NCBI GenBank assembly: GCA_965216225.1
Contig: CBDCFF010000021.1
Span: 1-64,000, forward strand
DNA length: 64,000 nt
Direction of reading: 5' to 3'
DNA from: 3107 sp965216225
Lineage (GTDB): Bacteria; Pseudomonadota; Alphaproteobacteria; Rhodobacterales; Rhodobacteraceae
Positions 54,044 to 62,886 of this stretch are shown here, piece by piece. The position numbers were made by a program, and so were the translations under genes. Position 1 is the first letter of the stretch; each line of letters starts with the position of its first letter. The notes below the pieces were generated by a model. It saw only the letters and a list, made by a program, of their open reading frames with translations, was not told the DNA's origin and searched no databases.

Positions 54044-56186
54044 GCGACTTGGGGGAGTGCGTCTTGTGATGGGCTAAACACTGCGCGTAGGGCCGCCATG
54101 TCAGGCGGGCGCTTCTGGCGAAGGTCCTCCTCAAGCTGCGCTGCCAATTCAGCCTCGCAGCCCCGCTCGTGTGCCAGCGCCAGAAGATCGACAACCATGC
54201 GACACGCCGCCTTCTCACTGGTCTGCTCCAGCAGGAATGCGAACATGTTACGGAACGCCCGGCGCGGGAATAGCTGATCCCGATAGACCAGCCCCATCAG
54301 CGCCATGGGCTTTTTGCGCAAGGAGTGGATGACGTGGTGGTAATTGACCACGTGCCCATGGCTCCCGGTGCTCGAGGCTCGTCCGCGTGTCAGCGTTAGC
54401 AGGGCAGAGCTTCCCAGGAACAGCTCCAACCGATCATCGTAGAGCCGAACCCGCAGCTGATGCCCGATCAACCGGGATGGCACGGTGTAGAACACCTTGC
54501 GCAAGGTGAAGCCCCCGGAGGAAGTGACGCGCAACGTGATCTCCTCGTAATCCGTGGTCCGCCGCGTCGGCAAAGGTCTGAGGCTCGCACGTTCCGCATC
54601 GATACGCTTGGCATTGCGGGCGTTGATCCGGCCCACGATCTCGTCGATGAAGCGACGATAATCTTGCAAGCTTTCGAAGTCGCGCGACCCACGCATGACC
54701 AGCGCGTCCTCAATGGTGCGCTTCAGATGCCCATTGGGGCTCTCGATGGAACCGTTCTCGTGTGCGACGCCCTTGTTGTTGCGCGTCGGCGTCATTCCAT
54801 AATGGTTGCACAGGGCGTCGAAGCGGTCGGTTAGATCGGCCCGGGATGACTTATCCAGGTTCTTGAAGGCCGCCGACAGGCTGTCAGTTCTATGATTGTG
54901 TGGCACGCCGCCGAGCGTCCAGAGGGCGTTCTGCAATCCCTCAGCCAGCGCCACATAGCTTTCGCCGCCCAGCACGACGTGGGCGTGCTGAAACCCGCTA
55001 TAGGCAAGCCGGAAGTGATACAGTCGATGGCCCAGTGCCTCACCGGCAATGGTCACACCCAACTTGCCCATGGCGGTGAAATCCGACAGGCCCATTTTGC
55101 CCGGTGTGTGGGTCTGCCGGAAAATGACGTCCTGTTCAGGGCCGTGTTCCGCATTCCAGGCGCGTATCCGTCGCTCCAGAGTCCGTCGGATGCCCGTACC
55201 CAGATCAGAATGCCGACGCAGAAGCTCCTCGTAAACCGCCACAGGTCGGATCCCCGGTGAGGACCGCAGAAGCGGCACGACCTCCGCATCAAAAATGTCC
55301 GCCAGCGGGTCCGGACGCCGCCGGCCGCGAGGGGCCTTCTTCTGTGATGGTAAAATTGGGTCAGCTTGCAGCCGATAGCCCGTTGCCTGGCTGATCCCCG
55401 CCTTGGCAGCGGCAACGGCAACGGAATGGGTCGATCTGAGCGTCATGAAGAGCCTCATTTGTTGGTCAGTGACATGACAGCCCGGCATGAACGATCCCCT
55501 TGCACAGAAAATCATTCCTTATCCGAGCCGGCCACAACCGTCAGGCCCGCCCCAAAAGGGCAAAACGCGTGTGCGGGGCCTCCCCAGTCGGGCTACGCCC
55601 TCCCTGCGAGCCCCCGCACACGCGTTCTCATCCTGATTGACGCTGGATTCTCACCTTGTTTGTCGCGCAGCACCGGCTGGACCGGCTGCACCTGACACTG
55701 CAGGTGGCCATGGGCTGGACCAACTCGCATCTCTACATGTTCGAAGCAGCCCGCGCCACATGGGGTATCGCGGACCCCGATTTTGGCGGCGAGGACCGGC
55801 CCGCCAACAAAACCACTCTGGGCCAAGTCATCGAGGACACCGGCAAAAAGACGATCAACTACATCTACGATTTTGGCGACAACTGGGAACACAGGATCAA
55901 GATCGGCAGGATCACCGATCCCGTCCCTGGCGAACTCTATCCCAGACTAATCGAGGTCATCGGTAAATGCCCGCCCGAAGACGTCGGGGGCTTCCTTGGC
56001 TACTACGGGTTCCTCGATGCCATGGCCGATCCAAAGCATCCAGAGCACGATCATCTCAAAGACTGGTATGGCGGCACCTTCGATCCCAATCAGCCCGAAA
56101 CCGACAAACTCAAACTCGAAGTCCTCAGTCTCGCAAAACGCTGGAAGCCCGGAAAACCAAGGAAATAAGGCTGTCAGACCGGACGC

Positions 56187-56231
56187 TTACCCAGAACGCA
56201 TTGTTTCTCCTCTTCCATACGCGGTTGGAAA
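56187..56231 (+). mobile_element. IS256-A sliver in the IS66 right end
   Basis: About 40 bp (CAGAACGCATTGTTTCT... to GGTTGGAAA) match the middle of the IS256-A transposase gene (compare 53366-53405) with one mismatch, directly after a GGACGCTTAC block. No IS256 ends or target duplication: a captured fragment rather than a transposition product. Confidence 0.8.
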
Positions 56232-56405
56232 GCAACCGAAACACCAGCCGCCGTCGTCTGAAAACAGATTGAACGCTTCTCATCATCCGGCCAACGCCGC
56301 TTCTTCTGCTTCACAGCCATAGAGTGCCCCTAAGTGTCCACTATCAATGGTGGACACTAACCCATCAAAATCTGCGCCGTTAGGCGGGGCACACCGGACG
56401 CTTAC

Positions 56406-56719
56406 GCTACATCCACATCGACGTGAAATACCTGCCGCAGATGGCCGATGAGGAGAAGCGCCGGTATCTGTTCGTCGCGATCGACCGCGCCACCCGCCGG
56501 GTCTTCGTGCGCATCTACCCAGTGAAGACTGCGGCCAACGCCCGCCGGTTCCTGCGCGATCTGGAGCGCGCAGGAACCGGCGGGCGTTGGCCGCAGTCTT
56601 CACTGGGTAGATGCGCACGAAGACCCAGCGGGTGGCGCGGGCGATCGCGACGAACAGATACCGGCGCTTCTCCTCATCGGCCATCTGCGGCAGGTATTTC
56701 ACGTCGATGTGGATGTAGC
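56406..56719. repeat. Long palindrome (153-bp arms, 8-bp loop)
   Basis: 56406-56558 and 56567-56719 are inverted copies with about two mismatches, separated by ATCTGGAG. The arms are transposase-coding sequence of IS481 copies B and C, arranged head to head. Before IS66 entered the left arm, the symmetry would have continued through the 5' ends of both copies, about 640 bp per arm. Confidence 0.93.
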
Positions 56720-57212
56720 CGGGCTCGTATGCCTTGAAAGGCTTGTGCGCGGGCTTCGCCACCTTCGGCTTCAGGTCACGGAGGGAGCCGACCCCATGAC
56801 GGCGCAGGCATCGGCGCAGGCATCGGTCCAGCCCGGAGCGCGAGACGTTCGGGTTGAGAAACTCGCGGACCACGGCGAGCAGGTCGTCGAGCGGCAGCAG
56901 CAGACTCTGTCTCAGCGAGACGGCCACGGCCTCCTGCGCTGGCGTGAGTGTGGTCTGCAACCTGTGCGCCGTGTGGCTCCGGTCATGGACGGTGTCTCCA
57001 GACGGTCTGCTCCGAGATGCCGTAGCGCTCGGCCACGATCCACGCGGGCTCTTTGCTCGCCTGGATTGCGACCCTGATCTTCGGCGTCGTCGTCGCCTGC
57101 TTGTGCAAGGAAATCAGCATATCTTGCCCCCGTCCCGAATCTCACGCAGGACCGATCTTGCCATGAACAGGCCAGAGCGGCGAGGGTCTATCTGATCGTC
57201 CGGGATGGAACA
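56567..57212 (-). mobile_element. IS481-like element, copy C (5' part only)
   Basis: 5' end at 57212 (TGTTCCATCCCGG inverted). Transposase N-terminal half with the same 14-bp deletion as copies A and B, plus a 12-bp duplication giving CLRRCLRR. It ends at the palindrome centre, with the 3' half absent. Its 5' end interrupts IS256-B. Confidence 0.88.
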
Positions 57213-57666
57213 GATATCCTCAAGATGGGCGCGGATGTCGCGGACACTCTCGTCCGGCGGCATAGAGGCCGATGATCCTGTCATCCATCCCGTCGATCCG
57301 GGTCTGGCCCTTCTTCACCAGTTCCGGTTCAAAACTGCCATCCCGATCACGGGGCACGGAAATCGGCGCCTCGCCGATCTGGCCCTTCAGGCGCTTGCCT
57401 GCTGTGCCGTTGTGCCGATTGGACTGACCCGGAGGTGCATCCTTGCCTTCTTCATAGCCCGGATGCGCGGTCAGTTCGGCCCCAAGCATCCGCTCCATCA
57501 GTTTGATCCTGAGCTCTTTCAGCAGCCCGGTATCGCCAGGCAGGTCTTCAGGCCGCTCGCAGCCTTCCAGAAGTTCGTCCGGAAGTTCCTTGGATATCGT
57601 CATCGTCATGGCTCCTCTCTCAAAGCATGGAACAGATCACGGATACACAGAGGATCGGACACTCTC
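57213..57666 (-). pseudogene. IS256-B fragment (right end and transposase N-terminus)
   Basis: Matches 24628-25076: right inverted repeat ending at 57666 and the first 125 or so codons of transposase B (ATG 57609). A small change near 57245-57255 breaks the frame after IGLYAAG. Truncated by IS481-C at 57212. Confidence 0.92.
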
Positions 57667-57822
57667 GCGCGGTGACGACCACAAACCAGGCGCCTCTTCA
57701 CTGACCCACACCGTCAGATCCCCGCGCCGTCGCAGGCCCTCGTTGTACTCAGCCCAATTCGTAACCCGATGCCCTTGCCTGGGGACCTTGTTACGACGAG
57801 TGGCGTTGAACTTATGTGGCAT
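57667..57822 (-). pseudogene. IS5-family transposase, N-terminal fragment (fourth type)
   Basis: ATG 57822 reads MPHKFNATRRNKVPRQGHRV and NWAEYNEGLRRRGDLTVWVS, the start of a common IS5/IS427-like transposase. Cut after about 50 residues by the IS256-B end. Confidence 0.85.
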
Positions 57823-57862
57823 CTACAGCAGCCTATTGAGAACGAAACGCCTCAATATCAAA

Positions 57863-58069
57863 CGCGACCGCATCCGTGCAACAACGCTCTCTGCCGACAT
57901 GATCCTGCAATGGGCCACGTACCGCGACGCGGCCAACCAGTGCAGCCTGTCCCGCATCCGGGGCGGCATCCATCCGCCTGCGGACGACATTCCGGGGCGT
58001 CTGATCGGGGCGCAGGCAGGGCGGGATGCCTTCCGGCTGGCGCTGACGCTGTTTGGCGACGGCGGCTGA
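57863..58069 (+). pseudogene. C-terminal fragment of a PAP2/vanadium-haloperoxidase-like protein
   Basis: Open frame without a proper start reading QWATYRDAANQCSLSRIRGGIHPPADDIPGR... to a TGA at 58067-58069. SLSRIxGGIHPPxDDIPGR is the last active-site block (with its His) of vanadium-haloperoxidase-type PAP2 proteins. The rest has been lost on the IS side. Confidence 0.75.
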
Positions 58070-58343
58070 TCGGCGCGGCGGCGCGACGGGCCACCCGCCC
58101 GGAATGTTTCGCCCCCTCTGAGGGCGGTCTTCGGAAACCCCATCGTCCGTTCAGCTCTCCGGGTTGCTTTTCCGATCCGGGCGCCGCGCCGGATCATGTC
58201 CGTATCATGCCCTTCGGGCCAAGGGGAAACCGGGGAACAACCAGGGGGAAACAGTGCGATTGCAGAGGCGCAACCGCATCTGTACTTGCAGCGCACGCAA
58301 CAGCCGGTAGGGTTGTTCGCGAACGCAATGCAACAGGTATTTC

Positions 58344-59729
58344 ATGACCCCAGAATTTGCAGACCCGTCCGGCAACTCCATCCCGCTGCATGTCATTGAA
58401 TCCTCGACATTGACGGAATGGTCCGACAACCGGTCCGGGATCGTCCGGGACTGGGTCAACGCCTCCGGCTTTGGCGGCGCTGTTGGCGAGGTCTGCCTGG
58501 TGTCCGACGAAAACGGCCGCCCCCGGATGGCCCTGGCCGGATACGGCACGCCGGAACGGCGCGCGCGTGGCCGGTTTCATCTGGCGGGTGCGGCCTCCAG
58601 ACTGCCTGCGGGCAGCTATCACATCGAAAGTGGCCTGAACAGCGCTGCCCTGGCGGAAGAGGCGCTGGGCTGGTTGCTGTCCAGATACGCCTTTGCGCGG
58701 TATCGGAAACAATCCGGCGCCAGGGCCGATCTGGTTGCGCCCCATGGCATCGACGCCAGACGGCTGGAGATCATCGCGGCGGGGGAATGCCTGACCCGCG
58801 ACCTGATCAACACCCCGGCCTGCGATATGGGACCGGCGGAACTGGAGGCCGCGTTCACCGGCCTTGCCGAAACCCACGGAGCGGCGGCGACAGTCATCCG
58901 GGGCGACGGGTTGCTGGACATGAACCTGCCCATGATCCACGCGGTCGGGCGCGCCTCGCCCCGGTCGCCGCGCCTTCTGGAACTGCGCTGGGGGGGCCAG
59001 GGGCCGACGCTGACGCTGATCGGCAAGGGCGTGTGTTTCGATACCGGCGGGCTGAACCTGAAACCCGTCGCCGCCATGGCCCTGATGAAAAAGGACATGG
59101 GCGGCGCGGCGACGGTTCTGGGGCTTGCCCACATGATCATGGCGCTGAAGCTGCCCCTGCGCCTGCGCGTCCTGATCCCGGCGGTGGAAAACAGCGTGGC
59201 CGGGAACGCCTGTCGCCCGCAGGACATCCTGACCAGCCGCAAGGGTCTGACTGTCGAGATCAACAGCACCGATGCGGAAGGGCGGCTGGTGCTGGCCGAT
59301 GCGCTGGCGCTGGCGGCGGAAGACCCCCCTGACCTGCTGATTTCCATGGCCACGCTGACCGGGGCGGCGCGGATTGCCCTAGGGGCGGATATTGCACCGT
59401 ATTACACGGATGATCCGAAAATCGCCGCGGCGCTGGACGGGGCCGCCGCGCGGGTGGCCGATCCGGTCTGGCGGATGCCGTTCCACGCGCCGTATGAAGC
59501 GATGATCGAACCCGGCATTGCCGATCTGGACAATGCGCCCGAAGGCGGCTTCGGGGGCTCCATCACCGCCGCGCTGTTCCTGCGCCGCTTTGCCGAAGGC
59601 TGCCCGCGCTACGTCCATTTCGACATTTATGGCTGGCAAAGCACCGCCGCCCCGGCGCGGCCCAGGGGCGGCGTCGGTCAGGGTGCGCGCGCAGTGCTTG
59701 AGGCGCTGCCCGGGATATTGTGGCCATGA
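58344..59729 (+). CDS. Leucyl aminopeptidase family protein (M17)
   Basis: 461-residue cytosolic aminopeptidase. Zinc and catalytic residues in GKGVCFDTGG near 231, KKDMGGAA near 251 and STDAEGRLVLADAL near 312. C-terminal GGFGGSITAALFL is typical. A PepA-like enzyme of the alphaproteobacterial subgroup that is shorter than E. coli PepA. Overlaps the next gene by ATGA. Confidence 0.93.
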   Translation: MTPEFADPSGNSIPLHVIESSTLTEWSDNRSGIVRDWVNASGFGGAVGEVCLVSDENGRPRMALAGYGTPERRARGRFHLAGAASRLPAGSYHIESGLNSAALAEEALGWLLSRYAFARYRKQSGARADLVAPHGIDARRLEIIAAGECLTRDLINTPACDMGPAELEAAFTGLAETHGAAATVIRGDGLLDMNLPMIHAVGRASPRSPRLLELRWGGQGPTLTLIGKGVCFDTGGLNLKPVAAMALMKKDMGGAATVLGLAHMIMALKLPLRLRVLIPAVENSVAGNACRPQDILTSRKGLTVEINSTDAEGRLVLADALALAAEDPPDLLISMATLTGAARIALGADIAPYYTDDPKIAAALDGAAARVADPVWRMPFHAPYEAMIEPGIADLDNAPEGGFGGSITAALFLRRFAEGCPRYVHFDIYGWQSTAAPARPRGGVGQGARAVLEALPGILWP

Positions 59730-60565
59730 GCCTGCCGCCGGGATATGACCGTCGGCTGACGCCCGCCAATGGACGGGTGGCGGCTGCGGAACTGGAGGGG
59801 CGCATCGAAGCGGCGCGCCATGTGCAGCCGGCGCTGGCGCAGGTCTCGGCGCCGCTGGCCGATCTGCTGAATGCGCCCGGCGGCCGGCGCGAGCGGCAAT
59901 TGCTCATGGGCTGGGTCGTGGAAGTCTTCGAGCGCCGGGACGGATACGCTTTCGTCCGTTCACCGCGGGATGGTCATGTCGGTTATGTCCCGGAGGACGT
60001 GCTGGCGGAACCGGTCGCGCCGACGCATCGCGTCGCCGCCCGCGCAACGCATCTCTATTCGCGCCCCGATTTCAAAAGCCCGGAACTGACCGCGATTTCC
60101 TTGCTGTCGGAGATCACCGTGACCGGCGCGAATGGCGCGTTCGCGGGGACTCCGAACGGATACGTCCCCGAACGGCATCTTGTCCCGCTCGCCCGTCATT
60201 TCAGCGACCCCGTCGGGATTGCCGCCCTGTATCTGGGAACGCCTTATCTCTGGGGCGGAAATTCGTGCTTTGGCGTGGATTGCTCGGGGCTGGTTCAGGC
60301 AGCGCTTCATGCCTGTGGAACGGGCTGTCCCGGAGACAGCGATTTGCAGGAAAAGGCGCTTGGCGAAGCATTGCCTGGGGGCAGTCTTGCGAAACGCGGC
60401 GACCTGATGTTCTGGCGCGGGCATGTGGCGATGGTGGCGGATGAGGCGACGCTGATCCACGCAAATGCGCACCACATGATGGTCGCCCATGAGCTGATCG
60501 CGGACGCCATCACCCGGATCGAGGCACAGGGCGGCGGGCCGGTGACAGCGCACAAGCGGCTGTGA
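59726..60565 (+). CDS. NlpC/P60-family cell-wall peptidase with SH3 region
   Basis: 279 residues from ATG 59726, which overlaps the pepA stop. N-terminal bacterial SH3-like part (residues about 50-155) and C-terminal NlpC/P60 domain with Cys in GVDCSGLVQ near 193, His in FWRGHVAM near 232 and a polar residue in LIHANAHH. Cleaves peptide stems of murein or related dipeptides. No signal peptide, as in other members paired with M17 peptidases, so a cytosolic recycling role with the aminopeptidase is likely. Confidence 0.9.
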   Translation: MSLPPGYDRRLTPANGRVAAAELEGRIEAARHVQPALAQVSAPLADLLNAPGGRRERQLLMGWVVEVFERRDGYAFVRSPRDGHVGYVPEDVLAEPVAPTHRVAARATHLYSRPDFKSPELTAISLLSEITVTGANGAFAGTPNGYVPERHLVPLARHFSDPVGIAALYLGTPYLWGGNSCFGVDCSGLVQAALHACGTGCPGDSDLQEKALGEALPGGSLAKRGDLMFWRGHVAMVADEATLIHANAHHMMVAHELIADAITRIEAQGGGPVTAHKRL

Positions 60566-60741
60566 GCCGCCCTGTTCAGGAAGGTTCCGCAGGCCCTTCC
60601 GAATGCACTCTGGCCGCGCATACGGAATTTCGTGGCCGCAGTTCGGGAGTGTTGCCCGACGCGCTTCTGCGTCTCCTGCGCCATGCGGGCATGGATATGC
60701 GGGACGACAGGTCTGATCCGGACGGCCTCGCCATTGGTAAT

Positions 60742-61800
60742 TGTCACATCCCGTGTGATTGTACGGCTTCTTTCTGAAGAGTTCGGGCTTTTCTTGATGC
60801 CAGTCCTTGAGCGCATCGATTGGCGTGCGGCCTTTCAGAACGGATTGCGGCAACTGGCCGTTGTAGAGGCGGACGTAGCGGAGAAGCGTCCGCTCCAGGT
60901 CCTCGCCGCTGCGGAAACGGTGGCTCTGGAGCACGTCCTCGATCCGACCGTTGAACCGCTCGACCATGCCGTTGGTCTGCGGCCGCTGAGGTGGGGCCAG
61001 GCGATGCTCGATCCCGAACCCGGCGCAGAGGCGGTCGAACTCGTGATTGCCGGTCGCGGCGCGGCGGCGAAGGCCGAAGAGCCTGTCGGTGAACTCCTTG
61101 CCATTGTCCGTCAGCACGCGGGTGATCCGCATCGGGGCGGCGCGCTCCAGATCGCGCAGGAACCGGCGGGCGTTGGCCGCAGTCTTCGCCGGATGGATGC
61201 GCACGAAGACCCGGCGGGTGGCGCGGTCGATCACGACGAACAGATACCGGCGCTTCTCCTCATCGGCCATCTGCGGCAGGTATTTCACGTCGATGTGGAT
61301 GTCGCCGGGCTCGTATGCCTTGAAAGGCTTGTGCGCGGGCTTCGCCACCTTCGGCTTCAGGTCACGGAGGGAGCCGACCCCATGCCGACGCAGGCATCGA
61401 TCCAGCCCGGAGCGCGAGACGTTCGGGTTGAGAAACTCGCGGACCACGGCGAGCAGGTCGTCGAGCGGCAGCAGCAGACTCTGTCTCAGCGAGACCGCCA
61501 CGGCCTCCTGCGCCGGTGTCAGCGTGGTCTGCAACCTGTGCGCCGTGTGGCTCCGGTCGTGGACGGTATCGCGCTTGCGCCACTTTCAGACGGTCTGCTC
61601 CGAGATGCCGTAGCGCTCGGCCACGATCCACGCGGGCTCTTTGCTCGCCTGGATTGTGGCCCTGATCTTCGGCGTCGTCGTCGCCTGCTTGTGCAAGGAA
61701 ATCAGCATGTCTTGCCTCCGTCCCGAATCTCACGCAAGATCGATCTTGCCATGAACAGGCCAGAGCGGCGAGGGTCTATCTGATCGTCCGGGATGGAACA
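60742..61800 (-). mobile_element. IS481-like element, copy D (complete, 1059 bp)
   Basis: Complete element with 6-bp target duplication GGTAAT. It keeps the 14 bp missing in copies A-C. Ends TGTTCCATCCCGG (61800, inverted) and TGTCACATCCC (60742). Confidence 0.93.
60744..61712 (-). pseudogene. IS481-like transposase, copy D, nonsense codon
   Basis: ATG 61712 reads MLISLHKQATTT...ERYGISEQTV then TGA (61588-61586) where TGG for Trp is expected, followed in the same frame by KWRKRDTVHDRS and the complete DDE domain (IDVKYLPQM, LTDNGKEFTD, NGMVERFNGRI). No stop occurs before the right end of the element: the frame leaves the IS after PYNHTGCD and continues antisense to the NlpC gene to 59960. 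Probably inactive unless the TGA is read through. Confidence 0.87.
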
Positions 61801-61966
61801 GGTAATGCGTTGTCCCGTCCGACAATCGGGCAAAGCTGCCGGGGGCGCGGGGCGGCGGGGCGGCCTCCGGCGACAGGGGCGCGGAGGATTTCCAGCACAT
61901 GCGGCAGCGCCCACAACACCGCAACTGCGGCAAGCGCGGCAAGCGACGGCTACGCCCGGCCCGCCG

Positions 61967-62884
61967 TCAATCCCTGCCCTGGCAGACACGCAGAATGTAG
62001 CGGCTGGTCATCAGGTCCAGATGCGCGCCGCCGCCATTCTTGAACAGCGTGATCTCGTCCTCCGACTGCCGGGCGAATGCGCCGCAGGCGATGTCATGGT
62101 AATCGGCGATCACATCGTCCGGGGCGATCACCCCGGATTCCAGCGGTATCTTCAACTCTCCGATATGGCCGAGCGTGGTGGCGCGGCTATCGACGAAGAT
62201 GCGGGATCTGAGAAGCGCCGCATCATCCGCCTCGCGCATGTCGGGGCGGTAGGCGCCGATCAGATCTATGTGCTGGCCCGGTTGCAGCCAGTCGCCGCGA
62301 ATGACCGGTTCCGTCGCCATGGTGGCGGATGTCACGATGTCGGCGCCGCGCACCGCAGTTTCGGGGTCGGTGACGGCTTCGGTATCCGGAAAATCGGCGG
62401 CAAGGGCCTCTGCCGCTGCGGCGGTGCGGTTCCAGATCCGGAACCGCGCGCCGGGAAAGGCGCTGCCATAGGCCAGGCGCAGGTTGCGGGCCACGACGCC
62501 CGCGCCCAGGATCAGGATGATCCGGCTGTCCGGGCGCGCCAGAACACAGGCCGCAAACAGACTGTCGCCCGCGGTCTTCCACTTGGTCACGAGATCGAAA
62601 TCAATCACTGCCTCCAGCGCCCCCGTCGTGTCCGAGAACAGATTGACCCCGCCATGGATCATCGGCTTCCCCCTTGCCGGATTGCCGGGATAAACCATCG
62701 CCGTCTTTACCAGCGCGCCCAGCCCGTCGATCCAGGCCGCGCGCGACAGAAGCGTGTCCGCGCCACGATAGAGGAAGGTGTCGGAAATCCCGGCGCGCGA
62801 CAGCGTGTGCCCCTGCCGGAACGCCTGCCCCAGCTCCTGCCAATTCAGAAACGGATCGGCTTCGTCGAAGGCAATGATCCGCAT
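61967..62884 (-). CDS. Ornithine cyclodeaminase/mu-crystallin-family protein
   Basis: 305 residues. NAD(P)-binding Rossmann motif in LILGAGVVARNL near residue 120 and substrate region KTAMVYPGNPARGKP near 58-72. Members deaminate ornithine to proline or reduce cyclic imines and related amino acids; this branch is close to the alphaproteobacterial ornithine cyclodeaminase family, with exact substrate unknown. Start ATG 62884, two bases after the stop of the HAD gene, so they formed an operon. Confidence 0.87.
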   Translation of the reverse strand: MRIIAFDEADPFLNWQELGQAFRQGHTLSRAGISDTFLYRGADTLLSRAAWIDGLGALVKTAMVYPGNPARGKPMIHGGVNLFSDTTGALEAVIDFDLVTKWKTAGDSLFAACVLARPDSRIILILGAGVVARNLRLAYGSAFPGARFRIWNRTAAAAEALAADFPDTEAVTDPETAVRGADIVTSATMATEPVIRGDWLQPGQHIDLIGAYRPDMREADDAALLRSRIFVDSRATTLGHIGELKIPLESGVIAPDDVIADYHDIACGAFARQSEDEITLFKNGGGAHLDLMTSRYILRVCQGRD

Positions 62885-62886
62885 GT

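Larger units (their letters stand above)
52582..55488 (-). pseudogene. istA: IstA transposase, copy 2, split by IS256-A
   Basis: Starts at ATG 55488 and is continuous to 54044. IS256-A (52667-54043) follows, flanked by the 9-bp repeat GCGACTTGG (52658-52666 and 54044-54052), and the last 25 or so codons resume to 52582. The break is near residue 480, after the catalytic domain, so a truncated protein with an IS256-derived tail could still be made; activity unknown. Confidence 0.93.
51649..55672 (-). mobile_element. IS21-family element, copy 2, interrupted by IS256-A
   Basis: Reverse-oriented copy of the element at 1749-4386, same length once IS256-A (1377 bp) and one 9-bp repeat are removed. 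Flanked by a 6-bp duplication in the passenger gene. istB is intact; istA is split. Confidence 0.95.
51563..56168 (+). pseudogene. pRiA4b ORF-3-family passenger protein, split by IS21
   Basis: The 5' part (51563-51648) reads IIEIKVTLQDIEPAVTRTL. The 3' part (55679-56168) reads LHLTLQVAMGWTNSHLYMF...YIYDFGDNWEHRI...ECPPEDVGG-like (here KCPPEDVGG)...GFLDAMADP. This is the plasmid pRiA4b ORF-3 fold often associated with IS66 elements. The IS21 insertion has a perfect 6-bp duplication CCGGCT (51643-51648, 55673-55678). Removing IS21 and one repeat gives one continuous 191-codon frame. Function unknown. Confidence 0.93.
49199..56405 (+). mobile_element. IS66-family element carrying IS21 and IS256
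   Basis: Ends GTAAGCGTC (49199) and its inverse GACGCTTAC (56405), flanked by a perfect 8-bp duplication GCTACATC. Genes tnpA, tnpB and tnpC plus a passenger of the pRiA4b ORF-3 family. IS21 (51649-55672) is inserted in the passenger. Subterminal hairpins occur at both ends: TGTCCAT/ATGGACA at 49248-49269 and AGTGTCCAC/GTGGACACT at 56333-56358. An additional ACCGGACGCTTAC at 56177-56189 may be an older right end. Confidence 0.93.
48710..56566 (+). mobile_element. IS481-like element, copy B, split by IS66
   Basis: 5' end TGTTCCATCCCGGACGATCA at 48710. The transposase gene (ATG 48802, same 14-bp deletion as copy A) is interrupted at 49198 by IS66 and resumes at 56414 after an 8-bp duplication (GCTACATC, 49191-49198 and 56406-56413). 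After LRDLERA it runs into the palindrome shared with copy C, so the 3' half of the element is missing. Pseudogene. Confidence 0.88.
60566..61960 (-). pseudogene. Alpha/beta hydrolase, frameshifted and split by IS481-D
   Basis: Right of the IS the minus strand reads a membrane segment (LAALAAVAVLWALPHVLEIL) without a start codon, then in another frame GSFARLSDGTTHY. Left of the IS it continues QWRGRPDQ and decays. LSDGxTHYxWxGP is the beginning of a common Rhodobacterales alpha/beta hydrolase. The IS481-D insertion has a 6-bp duplication (GGTAAT, 60736-60741 and 61801-61806). The frameshift may predate the insertion. Assignment from motif memory. Confidence 0.5.

Noticed and set aside
59960..61534. 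524-codon IS481 transposase ORF taken at face value
   Set aside because: Only the part down to about 60744 is transposase; the rest is readthrough into the hydrolase remnant and antisense NlpC sequence.
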